This document shows, one piece after another, positions 35,650 to 46,254 of a DNA stretch of 64,000 nucleotides; position 1 is the stretch's first letter, and each line of letters opens with the position of its first letter. This DNA is from Haematococcus lacustris (taxonomy: Eukaryota; Chlorophyta; Chlorophyceae; Chlamydomonadales; Haematococcaceae), in assembly GCA_030144725.1 (NCBI GenBank), contig JASKMD010000012.1, positions 10,344,431 to 10,408,430 of the forward strand. The letters are read 5' to 3'. The notes below the pieces were generated by a model. That model was not told the DNA's origin. It saw only the letters and a list, made by a program, of their open reading frames with translations, and did no database searches. The position numbers and the translations under genes were made by a program.

Positions 35650-36283
35650 AATCCTCGCAACATGGCATGCAACCTCGCAGCCTTCTTGTCACCCAGCCAA
35701 CTTGCAACGTCCCTGCTCTACAACACGCCTAGCACAAACGCGATGTACGTGCTCTACATTGCGACATCTCGTACTGCCGTAAGTCGATGAACAACGCCTA
35801 AGGTGCGTCTCTAGCTAGTAGCGACTTCCAATTGCAATGAGTCAGCTCCACGCATTCAGAGCCTCGTAACTCAGCTCGCAGCCAGGCCCGAAACTATGCT
35901 CGCTTCCAGTCACATCGCACCTAGCTAGCTAGCTCAGACACGCAACTTAGCCGCAACTTAGCCTAGCCAGCAGTGCAGCCCCAGCCACTTCCCCTACCAT
36001 GAGGCAGCCAACCCGGATGCTAGGCGTACAACCATCTACGTCGCTAGCTCAGCCACGCAGTCCAGCTACTTCACCAGCATCGCAGCCATCCACACAACCT
36101 CGCAATCTCGATATGTTACAGCCACGCAGCAACGCAAAAAGCCAACGTAGCAAGCCTAGCCACGCATCGACACACAACGACCGAGCCTCGCCGTTAGCCA
36201 TGCAAACATCCATGCGAAGTTGTCAAGGTGAGTGGCTATCCCTCTGCAAGTATGTGGCACCGCTTAACATCTGGCATGCCTTT
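35650..36283. other. LINE insertion-site flank
   Basis: No gene recognised. Ends at the left target-site duplication. Confidence 0.4.
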
Positions 36284-36310
36284 TGTGCTGCTGCAGGATT
36301 AATGGTTTGA
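36284..36310. repeat. 27-bp target-site duplication, left
   Basis: Identical over 27 bp to 56256-56282 (core GCTGCTGCAGGATTAATGG). It ends directly before the LINE 5' end at 36311. Flanking bases outside the 27 bp differ. Confidence 0.9.
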
Positions 36311-36397
36311 AATTTCGATAGCGATTTCCTGGAGCATCTACGCCAGTTCTCAACGACCTGTTAGCAGGACGGTGACGAGCAAGCCGAGAGCTTCCAA

Positions 36398-39300
36398 ATG
36401 AGCTTCGATTCACCAAAGCCGAGTTGTAACCTCCGTGGACAGACAGCAGCAATGACGGTGGACGCGCCTGCAGGTAGAAGCAGGCGGTGGCTTATCGTCT
36501 TATGCGTTGTTCTGTGCCTGTTCTGCGCTGGGCGGTGCCGAGCTGCGATCGGGACATGGTCCTTTGAGACCCCCCCGCAGCTTGAGCACCGCCCAGAAGG
36601 CTTTAAAAGCCGCGCAAACATGGCGTTGGCTATATGCCAACCTGCGGCCCTGTGCCACTACAACTGGGATTTTCCCAACAGCAATCTGCCACATACAAGC
36701 CCCGTCAAACGACGTGGTGCACTCCAACTACCAGCCTTGGCTGCTACAAGCAGGCACATCCAGCCGCCTGACACAGAATTACATGCTATACACAATGGCA
36801 TGAAGGATCACCACCACCCTACAGTCCTCGCTGCTACAGCCAGGCACAACCAGCTGTCTCACACAGAGCAGCAAACCGTCCAAGTTGACATGCCGGCTGA
36901 CAAGCTACATGCCGCTCAGCCCCACCACCACCTGCCAGCCCTGACCGCTGCAGGTTGGCATGCTCACCCATATGACACAGCGATGCAAGCTACACATGTT
37001 GACATGCAGGCTGACAAGCTACATGCAGCTCAGCCCCACCACCACCTGCCAGCCCTGACCGTTGCAGGTTGGCATGCTCACCCATATGACACAGCGATGC
37101 AAGCTACACATGTTGACATGCAGGCTGACAAGCTACATGCAGCTCAGCCCCACCACCACCTGCCAGCCCTGACCGCTGCAGGTTGGCATGCCCACCCATA
37201 TGACACAGTGATGCAAGCTACACATGTTGACATGCAGGCCGACAAGCTACATGCCGCTCAGCCCCACCACCACCTGCCAGCCCTGACCGTTGCAGGTTGG
37301 CATGACCAGCCGTATGACACAGCGATGCAAGCTACACATGTTGACATGCAGGCTGACAAGCTACATGCCGCTCAGCCCCACCACCACCTGCCAGCCCTGA
37401 CCGCTGCAGGTTGGCATGCTCACCCATATGACACAGCGATGCAAGCTACACATGTTGACATGCAGGCTGACAAGCTACATGCAGCTCAGCCCCACCACCA
37501 CCTGCCAGCCCTGACCGTTGCAGGTTGGCATGACCAGCCGTATGACACAGCGATGCAAGCTACACATGTTGACATGCAGGCTGACAAGCTACATGCCGCT
37601 CAGCCCCACCACCACCTGCCAGCCCTGACCGCTGCAGGTTGGCATGCCCACCCATATGACACAGCGATGCAAGCTACACATGTTGACATGCAGGCCGACA
37701 AGCTACATGCCGCTCAGCCCCACCACCACCTGCCAGCCCTGACCGTTGCAGGTTGGCATGACCAGCCGTATGACACAGCGATGCAAGCTACACATGTTGA
37801 CATGCAGGCTGACAAGCTACATGCCGCTCAGCCCCACCACCACCTGCCAGCCCTGACCGCTGCAAGTTGGCATGACCAGCCGTATGACACAGATATGTTA
37901 TACATACATGCTGACATGCAAGACATCCACCAACAACCATATCCTCCTCACCAACGACCACAGCCCACACACATCGGGATAATCTTAAGACAACAAGACA
38001 AACTGGTGAATGTGCTTATGCTCATTTTGATATGCACACACTTGCTTACCACTCTCTATCAACGCATGAATCACCCCCTTAAGCCAACAAGAAAGGATTC
38101 CAAACGTTGCCTCAAGAAGCACAAGAAATTACTAAGCCGTATCAGAGCAACGGTTAGAACCACATGTTACAACCTTATGACAGGGATAGACGGTACTCAA
38201 GCAGCCTCTTGTGCCCTCTGCAAGCTGGCCAACAGGTTTCACCTCTCCACACACGGCGCCAACAGCAGCCACCCTTTCACAGTCAACCAGTTCAATAGCA
38301 CGCTGCATGTTTATTGCACCTACCAGGTTGCAGTGAATAGCAATGAAACAGAAAAGACACCTTGCACCGTGGACCCCCTATCTGCCGCCCGGGCCACCTT
38401 GAACCCCATAGCTGTCGCAAGAGCTGTCTACGTGGCCTGGCTGTTACTAGCCGCTGGGGATGTTGAAGCTAATCCAGGCCCAACCATCAAGCACTTTAAG
38501 CAAGACAAAGATAGCTCGGCATGCCAGGTTTACTCCCTGAACAATGCTGCGGGACATGAATGGGTCACCATGCAAGACATAGACAATTTTTACGAGACCA
38601 GGCTCCCTCAACTAACTGACCACCTTGAGCGCGGCGCATGGCTGATGGCACGAGGCGTTGATGGCTATTCCGACGAAGTCATTGAAATGTACCTACGTAC
38701 CCATTACGGACTTACAGTACAAAGCATTGCCCAACTCAACCAACCCAGTGATTGGTCCACTGATAATCTAGGGCACCTCGCTGGCCAGTACGGCACACAC
38801 ACGTTTTTGTGCAAAAAGCCAGGCCACAGCATGGCCATGAAGTGCATGAACGGCACATGGAACTTGCTGGACTCCATGAAAACGACACCTACACCTCTCT
38901 CGCACATCCCTGCTGCAACCAAGCGGACTATGCACCAACTCTTTATCATCACGCCCAATACCCGCTCACGAGAGCAGATACGCCGATGCGAGGAAAAGGG
39001 CATCCATCACATCATCAGCCATGTGGAGCAGACAGGCGATCATGATTCCAACCCAATAGCATCCGTCCCCGCGTACACCCCGACCCACCACCCCACTCAT
39101 ATGTACATGGAAGGGCAATACGAAGAGTGTTGCCTAGTACATGCATTGAACATGGCCATGGGAAAGAAATACATAGACTACCACGCTGTCATTGACCACT
39201 GCAAGCAGTTAAAAGAGCACCTGCAACACCTTGCACAAAAAGCACGAGAAGAAGGATATGCTATCCGAACCCTCACAACCGACCACATCTATAGCGAGAA

Positions 39301-39916
39301 AGGCAAGTTTTCCACCGACACACTGAACCACTACCTGTACCGCAAATACCATGAGGTACGCACATACTTGCACCCAGCAACAACCTACCTACCAACCCAC
39401 AGTATCACACCAGAAACAATCACCACAACCATCGCAAGCACCGGCGCGACAAACACGGATGCTGTCCTCTTACTATCACACCACCATGCAACTGTCATCA
39501 AACATACGCAACATGGTTGGTATCAACTGGACTCGTTGAACCGGAGGCCAAAGCCACTTTCCACACCTAACGACTGGAAACACCTCCAAGGGAACCTGCT
39601 CACCATCTGCACTGGTAATGTGAAAAACACAAGATACATTAGGAGAGAGATCTGGATAGCGGACCCGTTGGAGGCCACCACCACATCAGCACTAGCAGCA
39701 CACTTCCAAGATCACACTGACCCGATTGATCTTACCACAGACAACACAGAGGCAAGAGAGGCCACCGACCACACAGAGATACTCGCCCCACCACTCCTAC
39801 AATTTAGTCCCTGCGTTTGTCCCTGCGTTCTACCGACCTTGTCCGATCGGGCTGAAATTTTGATAGATGGTAGTTTGCAGAAAATAAAACATATTTTTCA
39901 GATAGATTTTTTTTGA
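36398..39916 (+). CDS. LINE ORF1: 2A motif and tandem cysteine protease
   Basis: ATG start; 1,172 codons, the last ~40 of them encoded by an inserted MITE. Residues 27-50 (RRWLIVLCVVLCLFCAG) look like a signal or membrane anchor. Residues ~164-505 are nine 38-aa His-rich repeats. A second hydrophobic segment is near 536-553. Residues 688-695 read DVEANPGP, a canonical 2A ribosome-skipping motif with expected break between Gly694 and Pro695. Downstream are two Josephin-like papain-fold domains. The first has Cys709 in ACQVYSLNNA, His810 and Asp825 (WNLLDS). The second has Cys912 in ECCLVHALN, His1030 and Asp1045 (WYQLDS). A deubiquitinase-like or processing protease role is inferred. Such an ORF1 is unlike the usual RNA-binding type. 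Confidence 0.8.
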   Translation: MSFDSPKPSCNLRGQTAAMTVDAPAGRSRRWLIVLCVVLCLFCAGRCRAAIGTWSFETPPQLEHRPEGFKSRANMALAICQPAALCHYNWDFPNSNLPHTSPVKRRGALQLPALAATSRHIQPPDTELHAIHNGMKDHHHPTVLAATARHNQLSHTEQQTVQVDMPADKLHAAQPHHHLPALTAAGWHAHPYDTAMQATHVDMQADKLHAAQPHHHLPALTVAGWHAHPYDTAMQATHVDMQADKLHAAQPHHHLPALTAAGWHAHPYDTVMQATHVDMQADKLHAAQPHHHLPALTVAGWHDQPYDTAMQATHVDMQADKLHAAQPHHHLPALTAAGWHAHPYDTAMQATHVDMQADKLHAAQPHHHLPALTVAGWHDQPYDTAMQATHVDMQADKLHAAQPHHHLPALTAAGWHAHPYDTAMQATHVDMQADKLHAAQPHHHLPALTVAGWHDQPYDTAMQATHVDMQADKLHAAQPHHHLPALTAASWHDQPYDTDMLYIHADMQDIHQQPYPPHQRPQPTHIGIILRQQDKLVNVLMLILICTHLLTTLYQRMNHPLKPTRKDSKRCLKKHKKLLSRIRATVRTTCYNLMTGIDGTQAASCALCKLANRFHLSTHGANSSHPFTVNQFNSTLHVYCTYQVAVNSNETEKTPCTVDPLSAARATLNPIAVARAVYVAWLLLAAGDVEANPGPTIKHFKQDKDSSACQVYSLNNAAGHEWVTMQDIDNFYETRLPQLTDHLERGAWLMARGVDGYSDEVIEMYLRTHYGLTVQSIAQLNQPSDWSTDNLGHLAGQYGTHTFLCKKPGHSMAMKCMNGTWNLLDSMKTTPTPLSHIPAATKRTMHQLFIITPNTRSREQIRRCEEKGIHHIISHVEQTGDHDSNPIASVPAYTPTHHPTHMYMEGQYEECCLVHALNMAMGKKYIDYHAVIDHCKQLKEHLQHLAQKAREEGYAIRTLTTDHIYSEKGKFSTDTLNHYLYRKYHEVRTYLHPATTYLPTHSITPETITTTIASTGATNTDAVLLLSHHHATVIKHTQHGWYQLDSLNRRPKPLSTPNDWKHLQGNLLTICTGNVKNTRYIRREIWIADPLEATTTSALAAHFQDHTDPIDLTTDNTEAREATDHTEILAPPLLQFSPCVCPCVLPTLSDRAEILIDGSLQKIKHIFQIDFF
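36887..37912 (+). repeat. 114-bp coding tandem repeat, nine units
   Basis: Units start at 36887, 37001, 37115 and every 114 bp to 37799, each encoding 38 aa with QPHHHLPALT and GWHAHPYD. From unit 4 on, units alternate between TVAGWHDQPYD and TAAGWHAHPYD, giving a 228-bp higher-order period. Frame is kept throughout, inside ORF1. Confidence 0.95.
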
Positions 39917-40137
39917 AAAAATCAAAGGCGGCTGCGCTGTGGCCCTGGAGCGTAGGTGCAGGGATAAGTGCAGGGATAGGTTGCGGGCCACAGCGCAACA
40001 GCTTTTGGATTTTTCCAAAAATTTTTCTTAAAAAATCTGTTTTATTTTCTGAAAACTACCATCTATCAAATTTTCAGCCCGATCGGACAAGGTCGGTAGA
40101 ACGCAGGGACAAACGCAGGGACTAAATTGTAGGAGTG
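39792..40137 (+). mobile_element. 346-bp foldback MITE in ORF1
   Basis: Ends are CACTCCTACAATTTAGTCCC and its complement; the arms remain largely complementary inward (CCGATCGGGCTGAAA, TTGATAGATGG) around a GC-rich centre. A second 346-bp copy lies at 45182-45527 in the opposite orientation. The CACTC ends hint at a CACTA-type origin, but no clear 3-bp target duplication is visible. It puts a stop into ORF1 at 39914 and splits off the C-terminal part. Confidence 0.85.
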
Positions 40138-40138
40138 A

Positions 40139-40726
40139 CTGCCCGTGCCCGTGCCCGTGCCCGTGCCCGTGCCCGTGCCCGTGCCCGTGCCCGTACCCCC
40201 ACTGCCCGTGCTCGTGCCCGTGCCCGTGCCCCTGCCCGTGCCCGTGCCCGTGCCCGTGCCCGTGACCCCACTGCCCGTGACCGCCTTTGGCGCCGACAAT
40301 AACTCTACACTAGACACCAAGCGCAACACTACATTAGAAGACACCCCATTACAAGAGGAACCTGCCCGGTCGCGACAGCGCCGGGACATTCCCACCGTTA
40401 CCCTCCGCCCGCCAGTCCCCCCAGGAAAGCCGCGTACCAACCGACCCACAACGCGTGTCGATACCAACACTGACCCGTCAGCTAAGCGGGTACGAGCCAC
40501 CAAGGCACACCGCAACGACACGCACACACAAACCCTCATGTCCCAATACCTCTGCAAACCCACAACCGAAGCCCACACCACAAGGCTCAACCCCAACATA
40601 GCCGCGACACAACAAACCACGCCGGACACACTCGCGCCGATTAAGGCCGGAAGTCGCCTACGTCATTTCTTCCCGGGAGGCATACTGCAGATAGCCCCAG
40701 GAAAGGCCGACTCATCGCCGTTGTAA
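40139..40726 (+). pseudogene. ORF1 C-terminal continuation after MITE
   Basis: Open in the same phase as ORF1 immediately after the MITE. It begins with a Pro-Val repeat encoded by (CCCGTG)n and continues as a basic, Thr/Pro-rich tail ending near GKADSSPL. The end of this segment (40640-40760) recurs in reverse orientation at 58396-58530, next to another palindromic array, which marks it as the family's ORF1 end. Probably no longer translated as part of ORF1. Confidence 0.7.
40141..40264 (+). repeat. (CCCGTG)n repeat
   Basis: About 20 copies, a few with substitutions, encoding Pro-Val dipeptides in the ORF1 tail frame. Confidence 0.9.
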
Positions 40727-40785
40727 TCGTTGAAAAACTCAAAGTTGCTGCGATGTTATAACTATTTGAAAAGTTACCTAACCCT

Positions 40786-42020
40786 GTACCGGGTCCTACT
40801 GACCCGTTACAGGGTCCTAGGCCACAGGGTTCTGCCGCACGGCTACAGGGTCCTGCGACACATTCTCACAGGGTTCTGCCGCACGGCTACAGGGTTCTGC
40901 CACACTTTCTCACAGGGTTCTGCCGCACGGCTACAGGGTTTTGCGACACGTTCTCACAGGGTCCTGCCGCACGGCTACAGGGTTTTGCGACACGTTCTCA
41001 CAGGGTTTTGCCGCACGGCTACAGGGTTTTGCGACACTTTCTCACAGGGTTCTGCCGCACGGCTACAGGGTCCTGCGACACGTTCTCACAGGGTTCTGCC
41101 GCACGGCTACAGGGTCCTGCGACACTTTCTCACAGGGTTCTGCCGCACGGCTACAGGGTCCTGCGACATTTGTCTACAGGGTTCTGCCGCACGGCTACAG
41201 GGTCCTGCCACACATGGCTACAGGGTTCTGCCGCACGGCTACAGGGTCCTGCGACACTTTCTCACAGGGTTTTGCCGCACGGCTACAGGGTTTTGCGACA
41301 CGTTCTCACAGGGTTTTGCCGCACGGCTACAGGGTCCTGCGACACGTTCTCACAGGGTTTTGCCGCACGCCTACAGGGTCCTGCGACACTTTCTCACAGG
41401 GTTCTGCCGCACGGCTACAGGGTCCTGCGACACGTTCTCACAGGGTTTTGCCGCACGACTACAGGGTCCTGCCACACTTTCTCACAGGGTTCTGCCGCAC
41501 GGCTACAGGGTCCTGCGACATTTGTCTACAGGGTTCTGCCGCACGCCTACAGGGTTCTGCCACACATGGCTACAGGGTTCTGCCGCACGGCTACAGGGTC
41601 CTGCCACACATGTCTACAGGGTTCTGCCGCACGCCTACAGGGTTCTGCCACACACGGCTACAGGGTTCTGCCGCACGCCTACAGGGTCCTGCGTCACACT
41701 TCTACAGGGTTCTGCCGCACGCCTACAGGGTCCTGCCACACATGTCTACAGGGTTCTGCCGCACGGCTACAGGGTCCTGCCACACATGTCTACAGGGTTC
41801 TGCAGCACGCCTACAGGGTTCTGCCGCATGCCTACAGGGTTGTGCGACCCACGTCTACAGGGTTCTGCTGCACGCCTACAGGGTTGTGCTACCCACGTCT
41901 ACAGGGTTCTGCCGCACGCCTACAGGGTTGTGCGACACATGTCTACAGGGTTCTGCCGCACGCCTACAGGGTCCTGCCACACACGTTCACAGGGTTCTGC
42001 AGCACGTCTACAGGGTTCTA
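40786..42020 (+). repeat. Spacer array B, 44-bp units
   Basis: About 28 tandem units of 44 bp, each made of two ~22-bp halves (CAGGGTTCTGCCGCACGGCTA and CAGGGTCCTGCGACAC plus a variable tail). It starts right after the ORF1 tail with CTGTACCGGGTCC and ends at the stop of the Tnp2 gene. Because 44 is not a multiple of 3 and no unit has a plus-strand stop, three overlapping frames stay open; these are not genes. Confidence 0.9.
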
Positions 42021-45000
42021 GCTGCGGCTGAGGCTGTGCGCTGGCACAAAGAACATACGTCCGTAGCCCTCCCCGTCCTCAAAGCTGGTCACAAAGACTG
42101 TGAAGATCTTGGTGGCATCAAACATATACCAATGCTGATCTCCATAGCCCTGGTGCATGCTGCCCATGGCTGACTGCTGCGGGCGGTCCTCAATTGGTGG
42201 ATGGGGGTCAGCCTGCCGCTGTGATGCACCGGCTGCAAGCCTCTGGGACTTCCTGGTGCCACCTGTGCTGGCTGCCTCCGCTGCTGCCTGCTCCACCCCA
42301 CGCTTTGCTGACCTGTGCTGCTGTGGCCCACCTATACCGCTGGGCCCAGCAGCCCCTTCTGCATCTCCGTCTCCTGGTGGCTCTCCCCCCCCCCTGGCCT
42401 CCTGCGTTAGCCACTGCTCCAGCTCCTGCTGCTTGCTGTGGCCTGGGAACAGCCTGACCAGTTGCTGCCAAACATGAGGGGTGGGATGTAGGGCGGGTCA
42501 AGTAGATGCGGCTGACTGCTAGGCGTAGGAACACCCCAGGCAGCTTGGGGTGCTCCAAACGAACCCAGAACAGCACATGGCCAGCCCAAATGGCCCACTT
42601 GTCGTCATCGAGCCTGAACGGGATGCTGACCCAGGTGTTGTTGCGGGTTGAGGGGCGTTTGTACACACTGCTGAACACGATGGTGCCATTGCAGTCTGCT
42701 CGCTGGTAGTACCGCACTGGATACGGGGGTGCAGGGTCAGCGACCTGTAGATCCTCCTTGGCCTCCTCCTCTGCCTCCCTTGCGGTTAGGGCCTCACCGA
42801 ACACCTGCTTGACGTGCCATGGGCGCCATGGGGTGGCATCGTCGCTTTTCTGCAGATCCTGGACTGCCTTTATGCAGCCCCTCATCATGGCACCCGGGCT
42901 GTTCTGCAGTGGGCACTCTGCATTGCCCGCTCCCAGCAGCAGGGCCTGCTGCCCGTCCTGTGTCAGCTCATCCTTCAGGCGGGCCTTGTAGTCCTGCTGT
43001 GCCTCCGGCTCAGCCCGGTCAAGCAGCCTCTTGCTGGCGTTATGCCCGGCCACCCGCATGGCAATGTGGGCATCCAGCTGGGCTCCAGGAATGCCGCTGG
43101 TGGTGATGGACTTCAAGTCATGCAGGTCACGCTCGATCCAGAGCTCGCCAAACAGGTATGTCCTGCCCACATTGCTCTCTTGCATGAACAGCCTGTGCAC
43201 ACCACAGCCATGATTCCATGTTCATGCATGGTCTGCCTGCTGATGCATGCATTGTTGATTGGTAAGGTTGGCCTGCATGCTACTGTTAAAACTCTCACCT
43301 GCAAGCCGTTGTGTGGAGGTTGGGGCAGACTTGGTCAGTAGGTACAGACAGCTTGTCCCTGTTGTCGCCGTGCGCAGCTGGAAGCAGAGGATCACGGCGG
43401 CAGCGCTCCAACCTGGCTGCATAGGTCTTCAGATGTGCATAGCCTGCCGCCATCCCCGCAGGTGTGGCGCTGTTCTCCGAGCCTGAATTGGGCAGACAAA
43501 TCCTCATTGTTAGGTATATGTTAGTCATCATGCACCGGGGGATTGTTAGGTATATGTTAGTCATCATGGGACCGTGCCTGTAGATGCTTGTTTGTAATTT
43601 ACCAGGTGTCAAGTAGTGCAGCATAGCGCCCTCCAAGGCTGTCCACAACCCACGGTAGGGCTCTGGCAAAAGGTTGCCCCGCAACACGATGGGTGAGAAG
43701 TGCACATACCAGTGCTTGTAGTCCTCCATGCGCCATCCACTGCATGATGACATGGGCATTGCAGCACCCGGGCAATCATAAGCGTGTCATGACATGCACC
43801 TTGCATTGTCATCATCCTTGCCATTCAGTTGTGATATGATTATGACATACTGCACAACATGATTATGACTTACGTGCGGTTGGCAAGGTCTCCCAGGTCC
43901 CGTCCCAAGTCAGATGGGGATTGAATGGCTGCTCCACGCTTCACTATCTCACGCCGCACATCAATGTGAAGGCCATCTGCACTCATGAACCACTCCAGCT
44001 GGTGCTTCAGCAAGCCATACATGAAGCTGTGGTACACAGGCACCAGGTGGGCCAACCGGGCGTCCAGGTGTTGCAGCAGCAGGGGCAGGAGGGGCTGAGC
44101 GTGGCAGCCCACCACCCTAGGTTCGCCTTGAGACCACCCATGGATGAAGGGGGCACCTCGGTCCATGATCTGCTCGTGGCTGAACTTCATGCGCACGTCA
44201 TAGATGAGCACATACTCCTGCAGTCCGCCACCGCAAGCAAGGATGGTGTGTGCCAAGGGATCCTTGTGTCTGATTTCAATTTCACATGCTGAAGTGTGTG
44301 TCAAGTGTTACATACCTCCCGGTTGGAGCCTGGTAGGGTCTGCAGCGTTGGCAAGTCGTAGCCGAGGGGCGCCTTCTCTGTGGGGGGGTTGGGGGGCTTG
44401 CTGATGTTGCAGTTGTAGCACATCTTGAGGGCGCTGTGGCCCATGGCCCTGGTCAAAGTGGCTCTACATGCACACAATCACGCAATTCATTCCTCAATGG
44501 TTGTAATATGTTTGTGGGTGGTACATGGCAGGGTACAAGTTGTATAGGGATAGACTGGATTGGGAGGTGGTGGAATCATTTGTAGGTGCAAGCTGTTCGC
44601 CTTTGTCTCACTCACGTGGCTGGGGTATCAGCGATTGATACCACTGGGACTCCAATGATGCGGACAGGCTCAACACGGGCTGGAGCCACACCATCAACAC
44701 CTGGGCCTGGGTGTGGCTCCACTATCACACCCAGGTCACCCGGGCCCTCGATGTGCTTGCTGACTTCCTGGCAGATGGCTTTCATGTAGCCTGTCAGGTG
44801 AGACTGGTGCTTCCCTCCGTTGATGACGGCCAGCACTGAGCTGCACGCCCGCTTGCCGCACACCTCAGCCGGCACATCCAGCAGCCTCAACAGAATCACA
44901 CCCACTGACCAGGTGCCGTTCTTGCCCAGGGTCATCCAGTCAACCCCAATCATGAAGTGGGCTGTGCTGGGGGAGGTGGCCACAACCTCTGGTAGCTTGG

Positions 45001-46180
45001 GCTGCATCTCTCGCCATGCAGGGCCTGCCAAACAACAACATCATGGTATGGTGCATGTCACTGTACTAATCACCTGGCTATGCCGTCAATTCTATGCCAT
45101 GGTCAACCCATGCCTACTCACTTGCCCGGAAAGAGCCAGCAGGTGGGTCCACGCCCCGAGCTCGCCTGAACCAGGTCATCACACTCCTACAATTTAGTCC
45201 CTGCGTTTGTCCCTGCGTTCTACCGACCTTGTCCGATCGGGCTGAAAATTTGATAGATGGCAGTTTTCAGAAAATAAAACATATTTTTCAAGAAAAATAT
45301 TTGGAAAAATCCAAAAGCTGTTGCGCTGTGGCCCGCAACCTATCCCTGCACTCATCCCTGCACTCTAGCCATAGGGCCACAGCGCAGCCGCCTTTGATTT
45401 TTTCAAAATATTTTATCTGAAAAATATGTTTTATATTCTGCAAACTACCATCTATCAAAAATTCAGCCCGATCGGACAAGGTTGGTCAACACGCAGGGAC
45501 GGACGCAGGGATTAATTTGTAGGAGTGCACGTCCTTGCGCTCCATGATGTTCTTCACCACTGTGTCCCAGCCGAACAGAGACATGCTCCACCGAGGCTTC
45601 AAGGTGATCTCCTGTGGGCTCCCTGTAACCAAGCAAGGGGCAGCTTACAACATATGTATACCTCTACAAGTGTCATTGAGAATTGACCATGCCCATGTAG
45701 ACTGGTTTCACCTTTCTTCTTGTCCACATGGAAGCGAGGTGTCTCACAGTAGTAGCACTTGTCATCCTGGTGGGCGAGCCACTCAGACCTATGCATGCAT
45801 GCACATGAAGGTAACCTTGACCCCAACAAACACCATGTGTAATGCGCCATGTATGCATAGCCTAATCCACACCCTTTCCCCTGACCTCACCGTCGTATCT
45901 TCGGGTAGGCGAAGCCTGGGCAGTACTTGTTGTTGGCCTTGTTGTCCTTGCCCGCGTTGCACACATGCACCTCGTACTCATTTGCGTGCTGGACGCCCTG
46001 CAAACTCATCAGCTGGTAGAAGCTGGTGATGAGGTTGAGATCAGGCTGGTTTGCAAGTAGCCTACGGATCAGCTTCAACACCCCCTTCATCTGCTCCTTG
46101 GTCAGCCTCATGTCCAACAGCCTGCTCAGCTCGTCCATCATGTCCTTGCCTGTCAAGGGGCAGTTCCTGTAATGGCATGC
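42018..46180 (-). CDS. CACTA-type transposase (Tnp2/Transposase_21)
   Basis: Multi-exon minus-strand gene, exons approximate: 46170-45893, 45790-45712, 45624-45528 (broken by a MITE) and 45181-45130, 45026-44626, 44463-44310, 44290-43875, 43745-43605, 43480-43305, 43205-42480, 42300-42018. Landmarks in Tnp2 order: a helical N-terminal part (LTKEQMKGVLKLIRRLLANQ), DDKCYYCETPRFHVDKKKG, IGVDWMTLGKNGTWSVGVIL with a nearby KRACSSVLAV, MGHSALKMCYNCNISK, WYVHFSPIVL with YRGLWTALEGAMLHYL, and FGELWIERDLHDLKS (DUF4218-like). Stop is directly at array B and the 5' end directly at array C, which are inverted relative to each other. The transposase cuts and pastes DNA. A MITE in an exon suggests it is inactive. 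Confidence 0.7.
45182..45527 (-). mobile_element. 346-bp foldback MITE in Tnp2 gene
   Basis: Same element as 39792-40137 in opposite orientation (the AAGCTGTTGCGCTGTGGCCC arm is on the other side). It breaks a Tnp2 exon between codons for NIMERKDV and TWFRRARG. Confidence 0.85.
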
Positions 46181-46254
46181 ACAATGACAAGCAACTACTA
46201 TATTGAACAGCTCCCTACTTGTGATACTAATATCTGTTATTTCTAAGTACCTGA

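Noticed and set aside
38459..38482. 2A motif as a sign of an integrated RNA virus
   Set aside because: No viral replicase or capsid genes are present; the frame sits in a LINE with target duplications, and 2A motifs are known from LINEs.
40730..42173. Three long overlapping frames (YRVLPHGYRVLRH-type) as genes
   Set aside because: Produced by a 44-bp tandem repeat without stops; no start context or family similarity.
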